A stretch of 64,000 bases of DNA from Methanobrevibacter sp. UBA412 (GTDB lineage: Archaea > Methanobacteriota > Methanobacteria > Methanobacteriales > Methanobacteriaceae): positions 12,442-76,441 of the forward strand of contig DAGJ01000002.1 of NCBI GenBank assembly GCA_002495685.1, read 5' to 3'. A model generated the notes under the pieces. It was not told the origin of the DNA, made no database searches, and saw only the letters and a list, made by a program, of their open reading frames with translations. The translations under genes and the position numbers were made by a program. Positions 36,186-46,791 of this stretch are shown piece after piece. How positions within the stretch are numbered: position 1 is the first letter of the stretch; each line of letters begins with the position of its first letter.

Positions 36186-37190
36186 TTATAAACTTTCATA
36201 AACTTTCAAGATTTTATTACTTATTTTATTAAGTGAATGTTGTTTATAAAATTCAATATTATCTTTTTTATTGAAATCAAAATTTTGAGACTCCAAAATA
36301 TTACTTAAATCATTTTTATTGCAAACGATAGTACGATTCTTAACATCAGATGGAATGATACTATCATTTAAAGTAATAACTGGTTTACCACAAGCCATAG
36401 CTTCAACTATAGGCATTCCATAACCTTCAATAAGAGTCGGAAAAACAAAAACATCTAAACTGTTATAAAAATCATTCATTTCTTCATCAGGAACAAACCC
36501 TAAAAATTTAATTCGCTCATCATTATTAGCTAATTTTTTAAGATAATTTAATTCACTACCTTTACCCCCAATTAAAAGCTGTGAATTTTTGATATTTGCA
36601 TCTAAAAAAGATTTAATTAATATATCAACTCTTTTACGCTTCATTAAATTAGCAATAGTACCTATAGTAAAAATATTATGTTTCAAATTCTTAGGATAAA
36701 ATTTACCACTAATTGGTGGACATATAACATTAATAGAACTTTCATTAACCCCATAATTTTCAATCAACTTAATTTTTATATCAGAATTATTTGCAATAAT
36801 CATTTCACATTTACTTGCCTCTTTAATAGAACTTTCAAAATAATTAGCGAAACAAAAAGAAAAAAAACTTGTTTTCTCCATTAAGGGGATAAAATCTAGA
36901 ACAGAAACAACTCCTTTACGTTTATCAATATAATTGGATTCTAATGGAGTTAATGCATGAAAAATATCAGAATTTTTAAATTTCTCTTTATTTAATAATC
37001 GTTTTAAATCATAAGCTGTAAAAAAAAGATAGGATAACTGATTATATGAAGAAATTAAACTATCTTTCTGAGATAAAGTATTAACATTTAATTGTTTACA
37101 ATTTTTCAACCCTTCAAAAATTAATTTAGAATGACTACCCGCACCACCATTTTTTGTATTAAAATATCTTGAAATTAAAGTTACATCCAT
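36186..37190 (-). CDS. Family 4 (GT-B) glycosyltransferase
   Basis: The roughly 335-residue protein has a GT-B fold. The C-terminal nucleotide-sugar half shows FTIGTIANLMKRKRVDILIKSF, LLIGGKGSELNYLKKLA, IKFLGFVPDEEMNDFYNSLDVFVFPTLIEGYGMPIVEAMACGKPVI. The E-x7-E motif of retaining GT4 enzymes is in EGYGMPIVEAMA. The N-terminus has NGGAGSHSKLI. A GTG at 37199 opens the frame, but ATG 37190 fits the family start better. Mannosyl or glucosyl transfer to the growing surface glycan is likely, exact specificity unknown. Confidence 0.88.
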   Translation of the reverse strand: MDVTLISRYFNTKNGGAGSHSKLIFEGLKNCKQLNVNTLSQKDSLISSYNQLSYLFFTAYDLKRLLNKEKFKNSDIFHALTPLESNYIDKRKGVVSVLDFIPLMEKTSFFSFCFANYFESSIKEASKCEMIIANNSDIKIKLIENYGVNESSINVICPPISGKFYPKNLKHNIFTIGTIANLMKRKRVDILIKSFLDANIKNSQLLIGGKGSELNYLKKLANNDERIKFLGFVPDEEMNDFYNSLDVFVFPTLIEGYGMPIVEAMACGKPVITLNDSIIPSDVKNRTIVCNKNDLSNILESQNFDFNKKDNIEFYKQHSLNKISNKILKVYESL

Positions 37191-37211
37191 AATTAACACA
37201 CAATTTTTTCA

Positions 37212-38237
37212 TTAAATCTTTTTATAAAACTGAACAATAAATAACTCAAAACGAATGCTTAAAGCAAAAAATTTCATGAAAACATTTATCATAATATTAA
37301 AATATAGGGGTATGTTATTAATTAATCTTGTTTTTACACTATATTTTTTATAATACGGATTCATTTTTTTTAATAATTTAATCTGATCAGATTTAGAAAA
37401 ATTATTTCTTAAAAAAAATCTTGTCCATAAAACTAAGTATTCTGCAATAGCATTATTGAAACTAAAATTATAGTTATTTGCTTGATAAATACTTTCAAAA
37501 TCATTTAAAAATATGAAACAATCATTTAAATATTTTTTTTTAGGAGAAAATGTATAATTATCATTTGACTCATTGAACATATAATTATATCCGGAGTAAT
37601 GAGTTAAGATAATAAATTTATTGGATTTAAGAAATAAATTGCTACAAAAATAACTATCTTCATAAAAAGTACCTTCATAAAAAAATATATTGTTTGATAA
37701 AATAAAATCCTTTTTAAATATTTTAGTCCAAATTGTTAAATTAGCATTAGTAAAAATAATTTCTGGAAACTCATTGATTGAAGTTAATTTAATACATTGA
37801 CAATCATAATTATCTAAAAAAGAATTATTTAACTTGATTCCATTATCAGTGATTAAATTATATCTAGAACTTACAAAATCAACATTATATTTTGTAATTA
37901 CTTCAAACATTTTTTTACAATAATCTTTAGAGTAAGTATCATCATTATCTGAAAACATAATATAATTTGCAGATGCATTTTGAATTCCAATATTTCTAGG
38001 TCTACCTGGAGCTCCAGTATTTTTTTCCAAATAAAAACCTTTAATATTTTCATATTCCTTAACATAACTTTTAATAATATTTTGAGTATTATCTGTAGAA
38101 CAATCATCAACAAGAATTATTTCTAAATTTTTAAAACCAATATCCTGTTGAATAATAGAATTAATAGTATTTGGTAATTTACTTTCAGCATTATAAGTTG
38201 GTATAATAACTGTTATTTTTGGTTTCATAATAATCAT
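37212..38237 (-). CDS. Family 2 glycosyltransferase
   Basis: A 341-residue GT-A enzyme. KITVIIPTYNAESKLPNTINSIIQQ is followed by EIILVDDCSTDNT, NTGAPGRPRNIGIQNASANYIMFSDNDD (DxD-like, NDD), and EGTFYEDSYFCSNLF, where the Glu-Asp pair is the usual catalytic base region. Two ATG codons (38237 and 38228) are possible. It is upstream of the GT4 gene by 21 bp and closely related in layout to the GT2 at 34080-35120. Confidence 0.87.
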   Translation of the reverse strand: MIIMKPKITVIIPTYNAESKLPNTINSIIQQDIGFKNLEIILVDDCSTDNTQNIIKSYVKEYENIKGFYLEKNTGAPGRPRNIGIQNASANYIMFSDNDDTYSKDYCKKMFEVITKYNVDFVSSRYNLITDNGIKLNNSFLDNYDCQCIKLTSINEFPEIIFTNANLTIWTKIFKKDFILSNNIFFYEGTFYEDSYFCSNLFLKSNKFIILTHYSGYNYMFNESNDNYTFSPKKKYLNDCFIFLNDFESIYQANNYNFSFNNAIAEYLVLWTRFFLRNNFSKSDQIKLLKKMNPYYKKYSVKTRLINNIPLYFNIMINVFMKFFALSIRFELFIVQFYKKI

Positions 38238-38399
38238 TTTAAATTAATTATTTAAATTGGGTAAAAAAGACGTTTAAAAATTTGTATAAAATTACATAAG
38301 TACAAATGTGTAATAAACTTTTCTTTAAAAAATAACATTAATTTACAATATTCAAAAAACATTTAAAAAATTAAATAAATTGTTATTTAAAAATAATAT

Positions 38400-40178
38400 T
38401 TATTCTACTGTTACACATTTTGCTAAATTTTTTGGTTTATCCGGATCTAAACCTCGTTCAATAGCTATATAATAAGATAATAATTGTAAAGGTATAATAT
38501 AAACTAATGGAGCTATAATATCATCTACCTCATTATTTATTAAAAATAAATCATTTGCTTTTGATATTAATTTTTCATCCTCAAAAGATCCTACCGCTAT
38601 TACATCCGCTCCACGAGATTTAACCTCTTCTAAGTTACTCATTGTTTTCCTATGATTTTCACCAGGAGGTAAAACAACTACTACAGGTACTCCTTGATCT
38701 ATTAAAGCAAGGGGACCATGTTTTAATTCCCCTGCCGCATATCCTTCACCATGAATATAAGTGATTTCTTTTAATTTTAATGCTCCTTCCAAAGCTGTTG
38801 GATAAGCATAACCCCTACCTATAAAGAAAAAATCTTGTGCATACTTGTATTTTGATGCCATTTTTTCAATAATTTCACTATCTTTTAAAATATCATCTAA
38901 ATATTCAGGTACTTTCTGTAATCTTTCAAGTAAATTATCATCATGTGCTAAAAGAGCTGCAAATAAATAAATACTTGTTAATTGACTTACATATGTTTTT
39001 GTTGCTGCAACACCAATTTCAGGACCTGCTTGAGTATGTATAACATATTTTGCACGGCGTGTTGCTGAACTTCCAGCAACATTTACTATTGCTAATGTTT
39101 TTGAGGTTTCATTTGCAATATTCAATGCTTTAAGAGTATCTGCTGTTTCACCAGATTGAGAAATGAAAATTACTAAAGTTTTATCATTTAAAGTATTCTC
39201 AGAATATTTAAATTCAGATGCAAGCAGTACATCTGTTGGTATTCCTGCAAGTGATTCTAATAAATATTTACCCGTTAAACTTGCATGGTAAGATGTTCCA
39301 CATGCAACAAACACAATACGATTAATATCTGATAAATCATCAGTAATTTTTTTAATATTATCTTTTTCAGTTAATGTGTTTTTTATAGCTGTTCCTTCTT
39401 CATTGATTTCTTTAATCATGAAGTAATCATAACCTTCTTTTTCAGCCATTTCAGGAGTCCAATCAATAGTTTCCACAACTTTTTCTATTACTTGATCATG
39501 TTCATCTTTAATTGTCACTCCTTCAGTTGCAAGTGTGATTAACTCTCCTTGTTCTGGGAAAATGATATTATTTGCATATTTAAGTATTGCCGGTGAATCT
39601 GATGCTACAAAATAAGCATCTTCACCCATACCAACAATTAAAGGACTGTCTTTTCTTGTTGCTACAACTTTATTTGGTTCATTTTTACTTATAGCTGCAA
39701 TTGCATAAGCACCATGAATAATATTTATTACTTCTCTCATTGCAGATTCAAGATTTAAACCTTTTTTCATATATTTTTCAAGTAAATGTGGAATTACTTC
39801 TGTATCAGTATCTGATTTAAACACATGCCCCTCTTTTTCTAAATCTTCTTTAATATCTAAATAGTTTTCTATAATTCCATTATGAACTACTGCTACTGTT
39901 TGATTTTCATCAGTATGTGGATGTGAGTTAATTTGATTAGGATCACCATGTGTTGCCCAACGTACATGTGCAATACCACAATCACCTTCCATATCTGCAA
40001 GATTTAATTTTTTATCCACATCAATGATTTTTCCTGCATCTTTTTTAATGTAAATTTCATTGTTTTCTGTAGCTATTCCTACTGAATCATATCCCCGATA
40101 CTCTAATTTACTTATACAATCAAGAAGTATAGGTGCTGCTTTTTTGTTTTTAAGTACACATCCAACAATTCCACACAT
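38400..40178 (-). CDS. glmS: Glutamine-fructose-6-phosphate aminotransferase
   Basis: GlmS makes glucosamine-6-phosphate, the entry to N-acetyl amino sugars for pseudomurein and surface glycans. The 592-residue protein starts MCGIVGCVL, with Cys2 as the glutaminase nucleophile. It has [10 protein letters not shown] and [11 protein letters not shown] in the N-terminal domain, then two SIS domains: [29 protein letters not shown], and the C-terminal [10 protein letters not shown]. Length matches the family. It is the first gene of the minus-strand cluster, with a 163-bp gap before the glycosyltransferase genes, so it may have its own terminator. Confidence 0.97.
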   Translation of the reverse strand: MCGIVGCVLKNKKAAPILLDCISKLEYRGYDSVGIATENNEIYIKKDAGKIIDVDKKLNLADMEGDCGIAHVRWATHGDPNQINSHPHTDENQTVAVVHNGIIENYLDIKEDLEKEGHVFKSDTDTEVIPHLLEKYMKKGLNLESAMREVINIIHGAYAIAAISKNEPNKVVATRKDSPLIVGMGEDAYFVASDSPAILKYANNIIFPEQGELITLATEGVTIKDEHDQVIEKVVETIDWTPEMAEKEGYDYFMIKEINEEGTAIKNTLTEKDNIKKITDDLSDINRIVFVACGTSYHASLTGKYLLESLAGIPTDVLLASEFKYSENTLNDKTLVIFISQSGETADTLKALNIANETSKTLAIVNVAGSSATRRAKYVIHTQAGPEIGVAATKTYVSQLTSIYLFAALLAHDDNLLERLQKVPEYLDDILKDSEIIEKMASKYKYAQDFFFIGRGYAYPTALEGALKLKEITYIHGEGYAAGELKHGPLALIDQGVPVVVVLPPGENHRKTMSNLEEVKSRGADVIAVGSFEDEKLISKANDLFLINNEVDDIIAPLVYIIPLQLLSYYIAIERGLDPDKPKNLAKCVTVE

Positions 40179-40466
40179 TTTATCAATTAGTCCCTTAACT
40201 TTTTTAATTAATATGTTTTTTATATTTAAAAGAAAATTTTGATTAATTCTAAAATATTTTCCATTATTTTTATAATAGTGATTAAAATAATTAATTATAT
40301 AAATCTTTAATATATAATTATATCTTAAGTTTTATACTTATTATATATTATATCAAAAAGTTAGTATATAATTCTTATTATTTGAAACCTTTAAAAAGGA
40401 TTAATAAAGGTTTATTTTTGATAAAAAAAATTATTTAAATAAAAAAAATGTGTTGTTGATTAAATT
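40179..40466. promoter_or_regulatory. Divergent promoter region glmS/purC
   Basis: This 288-bp gap separates the divergent glmS and purC genes. On the plus strand TTATTTAAATA near 40431-40441 lies about 27 bp before the purC ATG, and no ribosome-binding site is visible, consistent with a leaderless purC transcript. On the minus side several AT-rich boxes are possible. I cannot choose one. Confidence 0.4.
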
Positions 40467-41207
40467 ATGGTAGATTCTAAAAATTTATTATATAAAGGTA
40501 AAGCTAAAAGTGTTTATGGAACTCGAAATCCTGATGAAGTTATTATGGAATTTCGTGACGATATGACTGCAGATGATGGAGCACGTCATGAAACTATGGG
40601 TAAAAAAGGATATTATAATAGTATTATTACTAGTAAAATTTTTGAAATTTTAGAAGAAAATGAGATTAAAACTCAATTTTTAGAATTGATTAAACCTGGA
40701 ACTTTAAAAACTTTAAAATTAGATATGATTCCTATTGAAGTTATTGTTCGTAATCGAGCTACTGGTAGTCTTGTTAGAACTTATCCTTTTGAAGATGGAA
40801 CTATTTTAAATCCTCCTATTGTTCAAATGGATTATAAAGATGATGATTTCCATGACCCTATGTTAAATGAAACTATTGCAGAAGCCTTAAATCTTGCAAC
40901 AAAAGAGGAATTAGAAACCTTAAAAAGTTTAGCATTAAAAATTAATCAAATATTAAGTAAAATGTTTGAAGCTATTGGTATTATTCTTGTTGATTTTAAA
41001 GTTGAATTTGGAAAAGATTCACAAGGGGATATTATTCTTGGTGATGAAATTAGTCCAGATAGTTGTAGATTATGGGATAGTAAAACCCTTGATATGTTAG
41101 ATAAGGAATTATTCCGTCAAGGTCATGATGATAAAGTTATGAATGCTTATGAAGAAATTTATAGTCGTTTATTAACTGATTATGATAAAAAGAAATGGAA
41201 TTTATAA
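40467..41207 (+). CDS. purC: SAICAR synthase
   Basis: PurC joins aspartate to CAIR in purine synthesis. The 246-residue protein begins NLLYKGKAKSVYGT (nucleotide loop), with FRDDMTADDGARHETMGKKG, then PIEVIVRNRATGSLVRTYPF and ILVDFKVEFG, ending LGDEISPDSCRLWD. All are standard PurC motifs and the length is typical. It heads a purine operon with purS and purQ; purS follows by 31 bp. Confidence 0.97.
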   Translation: MVDSKNLLYKGKAKSVYGTRNPDEVIMEFRDDMTADDGARHETMGKKGYYNSIITSKIFEILEENEIKTQFLELIKPGTLKTLKLDMIPIEVIVRNRATGSLVRTYPFEDGTILNPPIVQMDYKDDDFHDPMLNETIAEALNLATKEELETLKSLALKINQILSKMFEAIGIILVDFKVEFGKDSQGDIILGDEISPDSCRLWDSKTLDMLDKELFRQGHDDKVMNAYEEIYSRLLTDYDKKKWNL

Positions 41208-41238
41208 ATTAAAAAGAAAAATTCGAGTTGGTTATATT

Positions 41239-41511
41239 ATGATATTTGATGTAGAAGTTAAAATAACATTGAAAGATGGTATGTTGAATCCTGAAGCAAG
41301 TACTATTGAAAGATCTCTTGCTTTACTTGGTTATACTGTTAATAATACTAAAACTAGTGATATGATTAAGTTTAGTATGGATGAAGAAGACCGTGAAAAA
41401 GTTAGAAGTGAAGTTGAAGATATGTGTGAAAGATTACTTTGTAATCCTGTAATTCATAATTATAAAATTACTGTTATTCCGCAAGAAACAAGTTGTGGAT
41501 GTAGTAATTAA
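41239..41511 (+). CDS. purS: FGAM synthase subunit PurS
   Basis: PurS is the small bridging subunit of the three-part phosphoribosylformylglycinamidine synthase. The start ATG at 41239 gives 90 residues beginning MIFDVEVKITLKDGMLNPEASTIERSLALLGY, the family opening. An upstream in-frame ATG at 41182 lies inside purC and is rejected. A short cysteine-bearing tail (SCGCSN) follows the usual end. It lies between purC and purQ. Confidence 0.93.
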   Translation: MIFDVEVKITLKDGMLNPEASTIERSLALLGYTVNNTKTSDMIKFSMDEEDREKVRSEVEDMCERLLCNPVIHNYKITVIPQETSCGCSN

Positions 41512-41529
41512 TTTTTGAGGATTAATATT

Positions 41530-42183
41530 ATGAGTGTTGGTGTAATAAGATTTCCTGGATCTAATTGTGACCGTGATGTTTATCATGCATTAGAATTAGC
41601 TGGTGGAAATCCTGAATATATTTGGTGGAATAAAGAAAATATTAGTGATTTGGATGCTGTTGTGATTCCTGGAGGTTTTTCTTATGGGGATTACTTACGT
41701 GCTGGTGCTATAGCTTCTAATACTCCTGTTGCTGAAGGTATTAAAGCACTTGTTAAAGAAGAAAAACCTGTTCTTGGTATTTGTAATGGTGCGCAAATAT
41801 TAGGTGAATTAAACTTGGTTCCTGGAATCTTTATTACTAATGAAGTTCCTCGTTTTAATTGTGAATGGGTAGATTTAAAAGTTGGAACAAATCGCACACC
41901 ATTTACAAGTAGCTTTAAAAAAGGACAGACTGTTAAAATTCCAATTGCACATGCAGAAGGTAGATTTTATAGTGAAAATATTGACCAATTACATGACAAT
42001 GATCAAATAGTCTTACAATTTAAGGATAAAAATCCTAATGGTAGTATTGAAAATATTACTGGTGTTTGTGATGAATCAGGATTAGTATGTGCTATGATGC
42101 CTCATCCAGAACGTGCCACAGAAGAAATTTTAGGATCTATTGATGGTTTAGAATTCTTTAAAGGAATGCTTAAAAAAATATAA
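41530..42183 (+). CDS. purQ: FGAM synthase glutaminase subunit PurQ
   Basis: PurQ supplies ammonia for FGAM synthesis. The 217-residue class I glutaminase has [35 protein letters not shown], the nucleophile Cys in [12 protein letters not shown], and the His-Glu pair in [16 protein letters not shown] 41530 is chosen because GAGG at 41516 precedes it by about 10 nt and it fits the family start. PurL is not in the window. Confidence 0.96.
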   Translation: MSVGVIRFPGSNCDRDVYHALELAGGNPEYIWWNKENISDLDAVVIPGGFSYGDYLRAGAIASNTPVAEGIKALVKEEKPVLGICNGAQILGELNLVPGIFITNEVPRFNCEWVDLKVGTNRTPFTSSFKKGQTVKIPIAHAEGRFYSENIDQLHDNDQIVLQFKDKNPNGSIENITGVCDESGLVCAMMPHPERATEEILGSIDGLEFFKGMLKKI

Positions 42184-42199
42184 AAAAAGGTATATAATT

Positions 42200-42931
42200 A
42201 TGGTAGTTACTTTAATAGGTGCAGGTCCAGGAGACCCCGACCTCATAACATTAAAAGCAATTAAAGCTTTAAAAAAAGCCGATGTTATAATTTATGATCG
42301 TTTAGCTAATGAACAAATATTAGAACATGCACCCAATGGTGTTAAGTTAATTTATGTGGGTAAAAAAGCTGGAGAACATTATAAAAAACAACCGGAAATT
42401 AACAAGATTATTGTTGATAATGCTAAAAAGTATGATAATGTTATTCGTTTAAAAGGTGGAGATCCTTTTGTCTTTGGTCGCGGAGGAGAAGAAATATTAG
42501 AATTAATTAAGAATCAAATTGATTTTAATGTTATTCCAGGTGTTACTTCTGCTATTGGAGCACCTACTAGTTTAAATTTACCAGTAACACATCGTGCAGT
42601 TGCAACAAGTTTTACAGTAGTTACAGGCCATGAAGATCCAACAAAAAAAGACAAACAAGTTCATTGGGATTACACTGCAGATACATTAATTATTTTAATG
42701 GGCATAGGTAATATTAAATCCAATACTGAAGAAATAATGAAATACCGTGACCCCAAAACTCCTGCTTGTGTTATTGAAAGTGGAACATTACCTGAAGAGA
42801 ATGTAATTTTTGGAAATTTAGGAAATATTGCAGAAAAAGAGATTCATACACCTGCAATACTTGTTATTGGTGATGTTATTAATGTTTATAAAAAAATTTA
42901 TGAATTTAAAAATCAAAAATTAAGTGAATAA
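42200..42931 (+). CDS. cobA: Uroporphyrinogen-III C-methyltransferase
   Basis: This SAM-dependent enzyme makes precorrin-2, needed for F430 and corrinoid cofactors in methanogens. The 243-residue protein starts [34 protein letters not shown] and has [38 protein letters not shown] and [10 protein letters not shown], all SUMT motifs. It follows purQ by 16 bp and may be cotranscribed with it. It faces the convergent radical SAM gene with only 8 bp between their ends. Confidence 0.95.
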   Translation: MVVTLIGAGPGDPDLITLKAIKALKKADVIIYDRLANEQILEHAPNGVKLIYVGKKAGEHYKKQPEINKIIVDNAKKYDNVIRLKGGDPFVFGRGGEEILELIKNQIDFNVIPGVTSAIGAPTSLNLPVTHRAVATSFTVVTGHEDPTKKDKQVHWDYTADTLIILMGIGNIKSNTEEIMKYRDPKTPACVIESGTLPEENVIFGNLGNIAEKEIHTPAILVIGDVINVYKKIYEFKNQKLSE

Positions 42932-42939
42932 AACTTTTT

Positions 42940-44391
42940 TTATTCTTTTTCTGATTTTATTGCTTTTTTTAGGCGAAAACTTATGTATTGTGTTCCTCCT
43001 CTCACTACTCTTTTAAATTCTGTCCAATCAAGATTGGCTAAGAATGTTTTTCCAATATATGCAAATGAGAAATAGTATTTACTCATTAAATTATCTCTCA
43101 ATTTTTCTATTTCTTTATGATCTGCATAAGGATAGTCTACTAAGCAGTTTAAATATCCATCTTCATTTAACCATTTGCTGTAATCTTCAGTGATTAAGTA
43201 CCCATTTTCTTTTGCCCATTTGTAAAATCCTGTTCCAGGGAAGGGTACTGCTTGTTGGAAGAAACACATGTCAGGGTATAATTTTTTTGCAAATTCATAT
43301 GTTTCATTAATAGTATTTAGGTTATCTCCTGTTAAGCCTATCATAAAACATCCAAATACTTTTAAGTCTAGTTTTCTTGCATTGTTTGCAAAGTCTTGTG
43401 ATTGTTTTAGTGTTATTCCTTTATGTGTTTCATCTAATACTTTTTGGTTTCCTGATTCATATCCACATACAAGCAGTCTGCATCCTGCTTCTTTCATTTT
43501 TTTCATTGTTTCATAAGTTAAGTCTACTCTTGTGTTACATGACCATACAGGTTTGATGTTTCTTTTTATGATTTCATCACAAAAGTTTTGTACTCTTTCT
43601 TGATTTACAGTGAATGTGTCATCTTCTATGAATATTTCTTTGATTTCTGGCATTTCTTTTAATATGTACTCGAATTCATCTGCTAAATCTTTTATGCTTC
43701 GTGTTCGGTAGTTTCGTCCTCCCATTGTTGAGGGGTATGAGCAGAAGTTACAATGGTTTGGGCAGCCTCTTGAGGATACTATTTGTATCATTGGTTTTTG
43801 TGCAAATGCATATGCATAATCGTTTACATCCAAAAATTGTTGATATACTTTACTTACATAAGGTAATTTATCAAGGTTTTCTAATTGTGGACGATTTGAT
43901 GTGTGTTTAATTTCACCATTTTCACGATAAGATACTCCTAAAACTTTGGATATATCTTCAGTTTGTATTATTTCAGGCACAGTATAATCATATTCTTGTC
44001 TTACAACATAATCTATTCCTTCACATTCGTTTAATACTTGTTCAGGTAGTATTGTTGCATGTGTTCCTCCAACAATAATTTTCACATTTGGATTTTCTTT
44101 TTTGATTTTATTTATTGTTTGATAATCATATTCACATGTAGCAGTGGTAATTTCTGTCATTATATAATCAGGATTATAATTTTGGACTTCCTGTATTGTG
44201 TCTTCTTGAGTATATTTTCGTGTTATACAATCAATTAATTTACAGTTTAATCCTTCTTTTTGACAGACCCCTACACAATATGCTAGCCAGTAAGGGTAGT
44301 ATAATGTTCCTGATTTTGTTTTTTCTGGCCATCTGCTTGCTCTACTTATATCAAATTTATAGGGTAAATTTAAAAATAAAATTTTGCTCAT
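42940..44391 (-). CDS. B12-binding radical SAM protein (BchE-like), function unknown
   Basis: The 483-residue protein has an N-terminal cobalamin-binding-type domain at about 1-170 (YPYWLAYCVGVCQ, KIIVGGTHATILPEQVL). A radical SAM domain follows, with RGCPNHCNFCSYPS near 220 giving the CxxxCxxC cluster site, then FIEDDTFTVNQERVQNFCDEI and GCRLLVCGYESGNQKVL. This family includes methyltransferases and cyclases; the substrate cannot be told. Its place beside a flippase and glycosyltransferase genes might hint at lipid or glycan modification. Confidence 0.85.
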   Translation of the reverse strand: MSKILFLNLPYKFDISRASRWPEKTKSGTLYYPYWLAYCVGVCQKEGLNCKLIDCITRKYTQEDTIQEVQNYNPDYIMTEITTATCEYDYQTINKIKKENPNVKIIVGGTHATILPEQVLNECEGIDYVVRQEYDYTVPEIIQTEDISKVLGVSYRENGEIKHTSNRPQLENLDKLPYVSKVYQQFLDVNDYAYAFAQKPMIQIVSSRGCPNHCNFCSYPSTMGGRNYRTRSIKDLADEFEYILKEMPEIKEIFIEDDTFTVNQERVQNFCDEIIKRNIKPVWSCNTRVDLTYETMKKMKEAGCRLLVCGYESGNQKVLDETHKGITLKQSQDFANNARKLDLKVFGCFMIGLTGDNLNTINETYEFAKKLYPDMCFFQQAVPFPGTGFYKWAKENGYLITEDYSKWLNEDGYLNCLVDYPYADHKEIEKLRDNLMSKYYFSFAYIGKTFLANLDWTEFKRVVRGGTQYISFRLKKAIKSEKE

Positions 44392-44510
44392 GATAAATAA
44401 ATTCCTTAATATTATTTAATTAATTTTTTGATTATGAAAAACATTAACTTATTATAATAATATTAATATATCTATTAAAGTATTATAAAGTTTTTTAAGG
44501 AAATTATTAT

Positions 44511-45935
44511 ATGAGTGAAGTGAAGAATCTTTTTAAAAATTCTAGTTGGATGATGGTATCTCAAGTTATTACTAGTATTTTTGCTTTTGTTTGGACTATA
44601 TTAATTGCTAGATACCTTGGAGCTAGTGATTTTGGAATATTATCCTTTGCAATATCATTTTCTACAATAATTAATATTTTTTTAGATTTGGGAGTTACTA
44701 CTTATGCTACTAGAGATATTTCACGTGACACTAATTTAGTTAGTGAGTATTTAGGTAAATTAATTCCTCTTAAAATTATTTTTTCAATCATTGTATTGTT
44801 TGTAAGTTTAATAATATTAATTTTAATGGGTAAAAGTTATTTAAGTACAACAGTTACGTTAATTTTTGTTCTAGAAGTTGCTTTTATGTCTATGGGAGTA
44901 TTTCTTCAAGGTGCATTTCAAGCTTTTGGAAAAATGAAATATCCTGCTATTGGAAACATAATTTATAGTTCAATGTTACTAATTCTTGTTTTAATAACAT
45001 TTATTTTTAAATTAGGATTAATATTTATTGCATGTTCTTATGCTTTAAGTTTTTTAATACTACTTTGTTATTCTTACAAAAATATATTAAAACATATTAC
45101 AGTCCCTAAATTTAAAATAGATTATAATTTTAGTAAAAAATCCGTTAAATTAGCTATACCTTTTGCTTTGACTGGATTTTTTTACACTATTTATTTTTCT
45201 ATAGATACTGTTATGTTATCTTATTTAAGTGGTGATTATGCAACTGGTATTTATAATGCTTCTTACAAGATAATTACTGTTTTAACTACTTTTTTCCCTG
45301 TATATCAAGCTGTAGTTTTTCCTTTAATGAGTAAATTGTTTGAAGGATCTAATGATTTGCTTAAATTAAGTTATACGAAGTCTGTGAAATATTTGTTACT
45401 TATTATTATGCCTATTACTTTAGGAATTAGTTTGTATGCTACTCCTTTAGTTACTTTGATTTATGGTAGTGATTATATAATGTCTGGTCCTGTTATGCAG
45501 GTGCTTGTTTGGACTGTTGGTTTCTTGTTTGTTAATGGTGCTGCTAGTACTTTATTGAATGCTTCTAATAAGGAAGTTTCTGTTACAAAGATTTACTGTG
45601 TTGCTGCACTTTTCAATGTTGGCTTAAACCTAATACTAATTCCATCATTTTCTTATCATGGTGCTGCTTTAGCTACTGTTATAAGTGAGATTCTTATTTG
45701 TGTTTTAATGGTTTATGTTGTTAGGAATACTCCTTATTGTCCTGATAAAAGTATTTTTAAGGATATTTTTAAGATTATTTTAGCTAGTGTTGTGATGTTT
45801 GTTGTTTTAGATTTTACTGGTTTAAATATGTGGTTTGGAATTATTGTTGGAATTATTATTTATAATGTTTGTATTTTAGGTTTTAAGACTTTAGATGATG
45901 AGGATAAAGCTTTGGTTCATGACATTATTAAATAA
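44511..45935 (+). CDS. Polysaccharide/oligosaccharide flippase (MOP superfamily, Wzx-like)
   Basis: The 474-residue protein is almost entirely hydrophobic with about 12-14 membrane helices. The N-terminus VKNLFKNSSWMMVSQVITSIFAFVWTILIARYLGASDFGILSFA is typical of Wzx/RfbX flippases, and LDLGVTTYATRDISRD and ATLLNASNKEVSVTK follow. It would carry lipid-linked sugars across the membrane for surface assembly, working with the glycosyltransferases in this window. AAGGAAA precedes the ATG. It is divergent from the radical SAM gene. Confidence 0.92.
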   Translation: MSEVKNLFKNSSWMMVSQVITSIFAFVWTILIARYLGASDFGILSFAISFSTIINIFLDLGVTTYATRDISRDTNLVSEYLGKLIPLKIIFSIIVLFVSLIILILMGKSYLSTTVTLIFVLEVAFMSMGVFLQGAFQAFGKMKYPAIGNIIYSSMLLILVLITFIFKLGLIFIACSYALSFLILLCYSYKNILKHITVPKFKIDYNFSKKSVKLAIPFALTGFFYTIYFSIDTVMLSYLSGDYATGIYNASYKIITVLTTFFPVYQAVVFPLMSKLFEGSNDLLKLSYTKSVKYLLLIIMPITLGISLYATPLVTLIYGSDYIMSGPVMQVLVWTVGFLFVNGAASTLLNASNKEVSVTKIYCVAALFNVGLNLILIPSFSYHGAALATVISEILICVLMVYVVRNTPYCPDKSIFKDIFKIILASVVMFVVLDFTGLNMWFGIIVGIIIYNVCILGFKTLDDEDKALVHDIIK

Positions 45936-45993
45936 ATATTATGAAAAATAGAAAATATTAATAATTAAAAAATTTGTGTGAGGTTTTAGTTTT

Positions 45994-46773
45994 ATGGATA
46001 AAAATGATTCAAAGAAAGTTGTTGCTATTACTCGACCGTTGAATCGTGTGAGTGAAGCTGTTAATATTGTTGAGGGTAATGGTGCGATTGCTTTAGTTGT
46101 TCCTACTCTTGAGCTTTGTTTATTAAATACTTCTTCTTTAAAAAAGTTAATGATTGATGCAAGTGATTTGGATTGGTTGATTTTTACTTCTGCAACTAGT
46201 ATTGATAGTATTTTTAATTTTTATCCTGATTTTTTAGATAATTTAAATAGTAAGTGTAAGATTGCAGTTATTGGTCATAAGACTGCTGAGGTTGCTATTG
46301 AAAATCAGTTACCTGTTGATATTATTCCTGAGGATTATACTGCTGAGGGTTTACTTGAATGTTTTAGTACTATGGATTTGAATGGTTTGAATGTTGGTAT
46401 TCCTAGGACTTTTAGTGCTCGTAAGATTTTACCTAATGAATTAAAGAATATGGGTGCTAATGTATTGCTTGCAGAAAGTTATAAAAGTATTATTCCAGAG
46501 GATACACATAAAATTGAGGTTTTAATTAGTAAGATTTTAAATGATGAAGTTGATGCTATTACTTTTACTAGTCCTTTAACTGTTAAGAATTTATTTAGTG
46601 TTGCATCTGATGTTGAGAAAGTTGAACTTGCTTCTAAGATGAGTAGTAGTGTTTTAACTGTTTGTATTGGCCCTATTACTTATAAGATTCTTGATGATTT
46701 TAATGTGGATTGTATTTATCCTGATACTTATACTGTTAAGGATATGATGGAATTATTATTCCAAAAATTATAA
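45994..46773 (+). CDS. hemD: Uroporphyrinogen-III synthase
   Basis: HemD cyclises hydroxymethylbilane to uroporphyrinogen III, the substrate of the methyltransferase at 42200-42931. The 259-residue protein has the loose HemD pattern: VVAITRPLNRVSEAVNIV, LDWLIFTSATSIDSIF, KIAVIGHKTAEVA, IIPEDYTAEGLLE and DAITFTSPLTVKNLF. HemD proteins are poorly conserved, but order and length fit. GAGGT lies about 10 nt before the start. Confidence 0.85.
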   Translation: MDKNDSKKVVAITRPLNRVSEAVNIVEGNGAIALVVPTLELCLLNTSSLKKLMIDASDLDWLIFTSATSIDSIFNFYPDFLDNLNSKCKIAVIGHKTAEVAIENQLPVDIIPEDYTAEGLLECFSTMDLNGLNVGIPRTFSARKILPNELKNMGANVLLAESYKSIIPEDTHKIEVLISKILNDEVDAITFTSPLTVKNLFSVASDVEKVELASKMSSSVLTVCIGPITYKILDDFNVDCIYPDTYTVKDMMELLFQKL

Positions 46774-46791
46774 AAAAAAGGTTATTTTGTA

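Noticed and set aside
41182-41238. N-terminal extension of purS
   Set aside because: It is inside the purC coding end and absent from the usual PurS start; ATG 41239 fits the family.
42932-42939. Unusually tight convergent gene ends
   Set aside because: Eight bases between cobA and the radical SAM gene is common in compact archaeal genomes and needs no special explanation.
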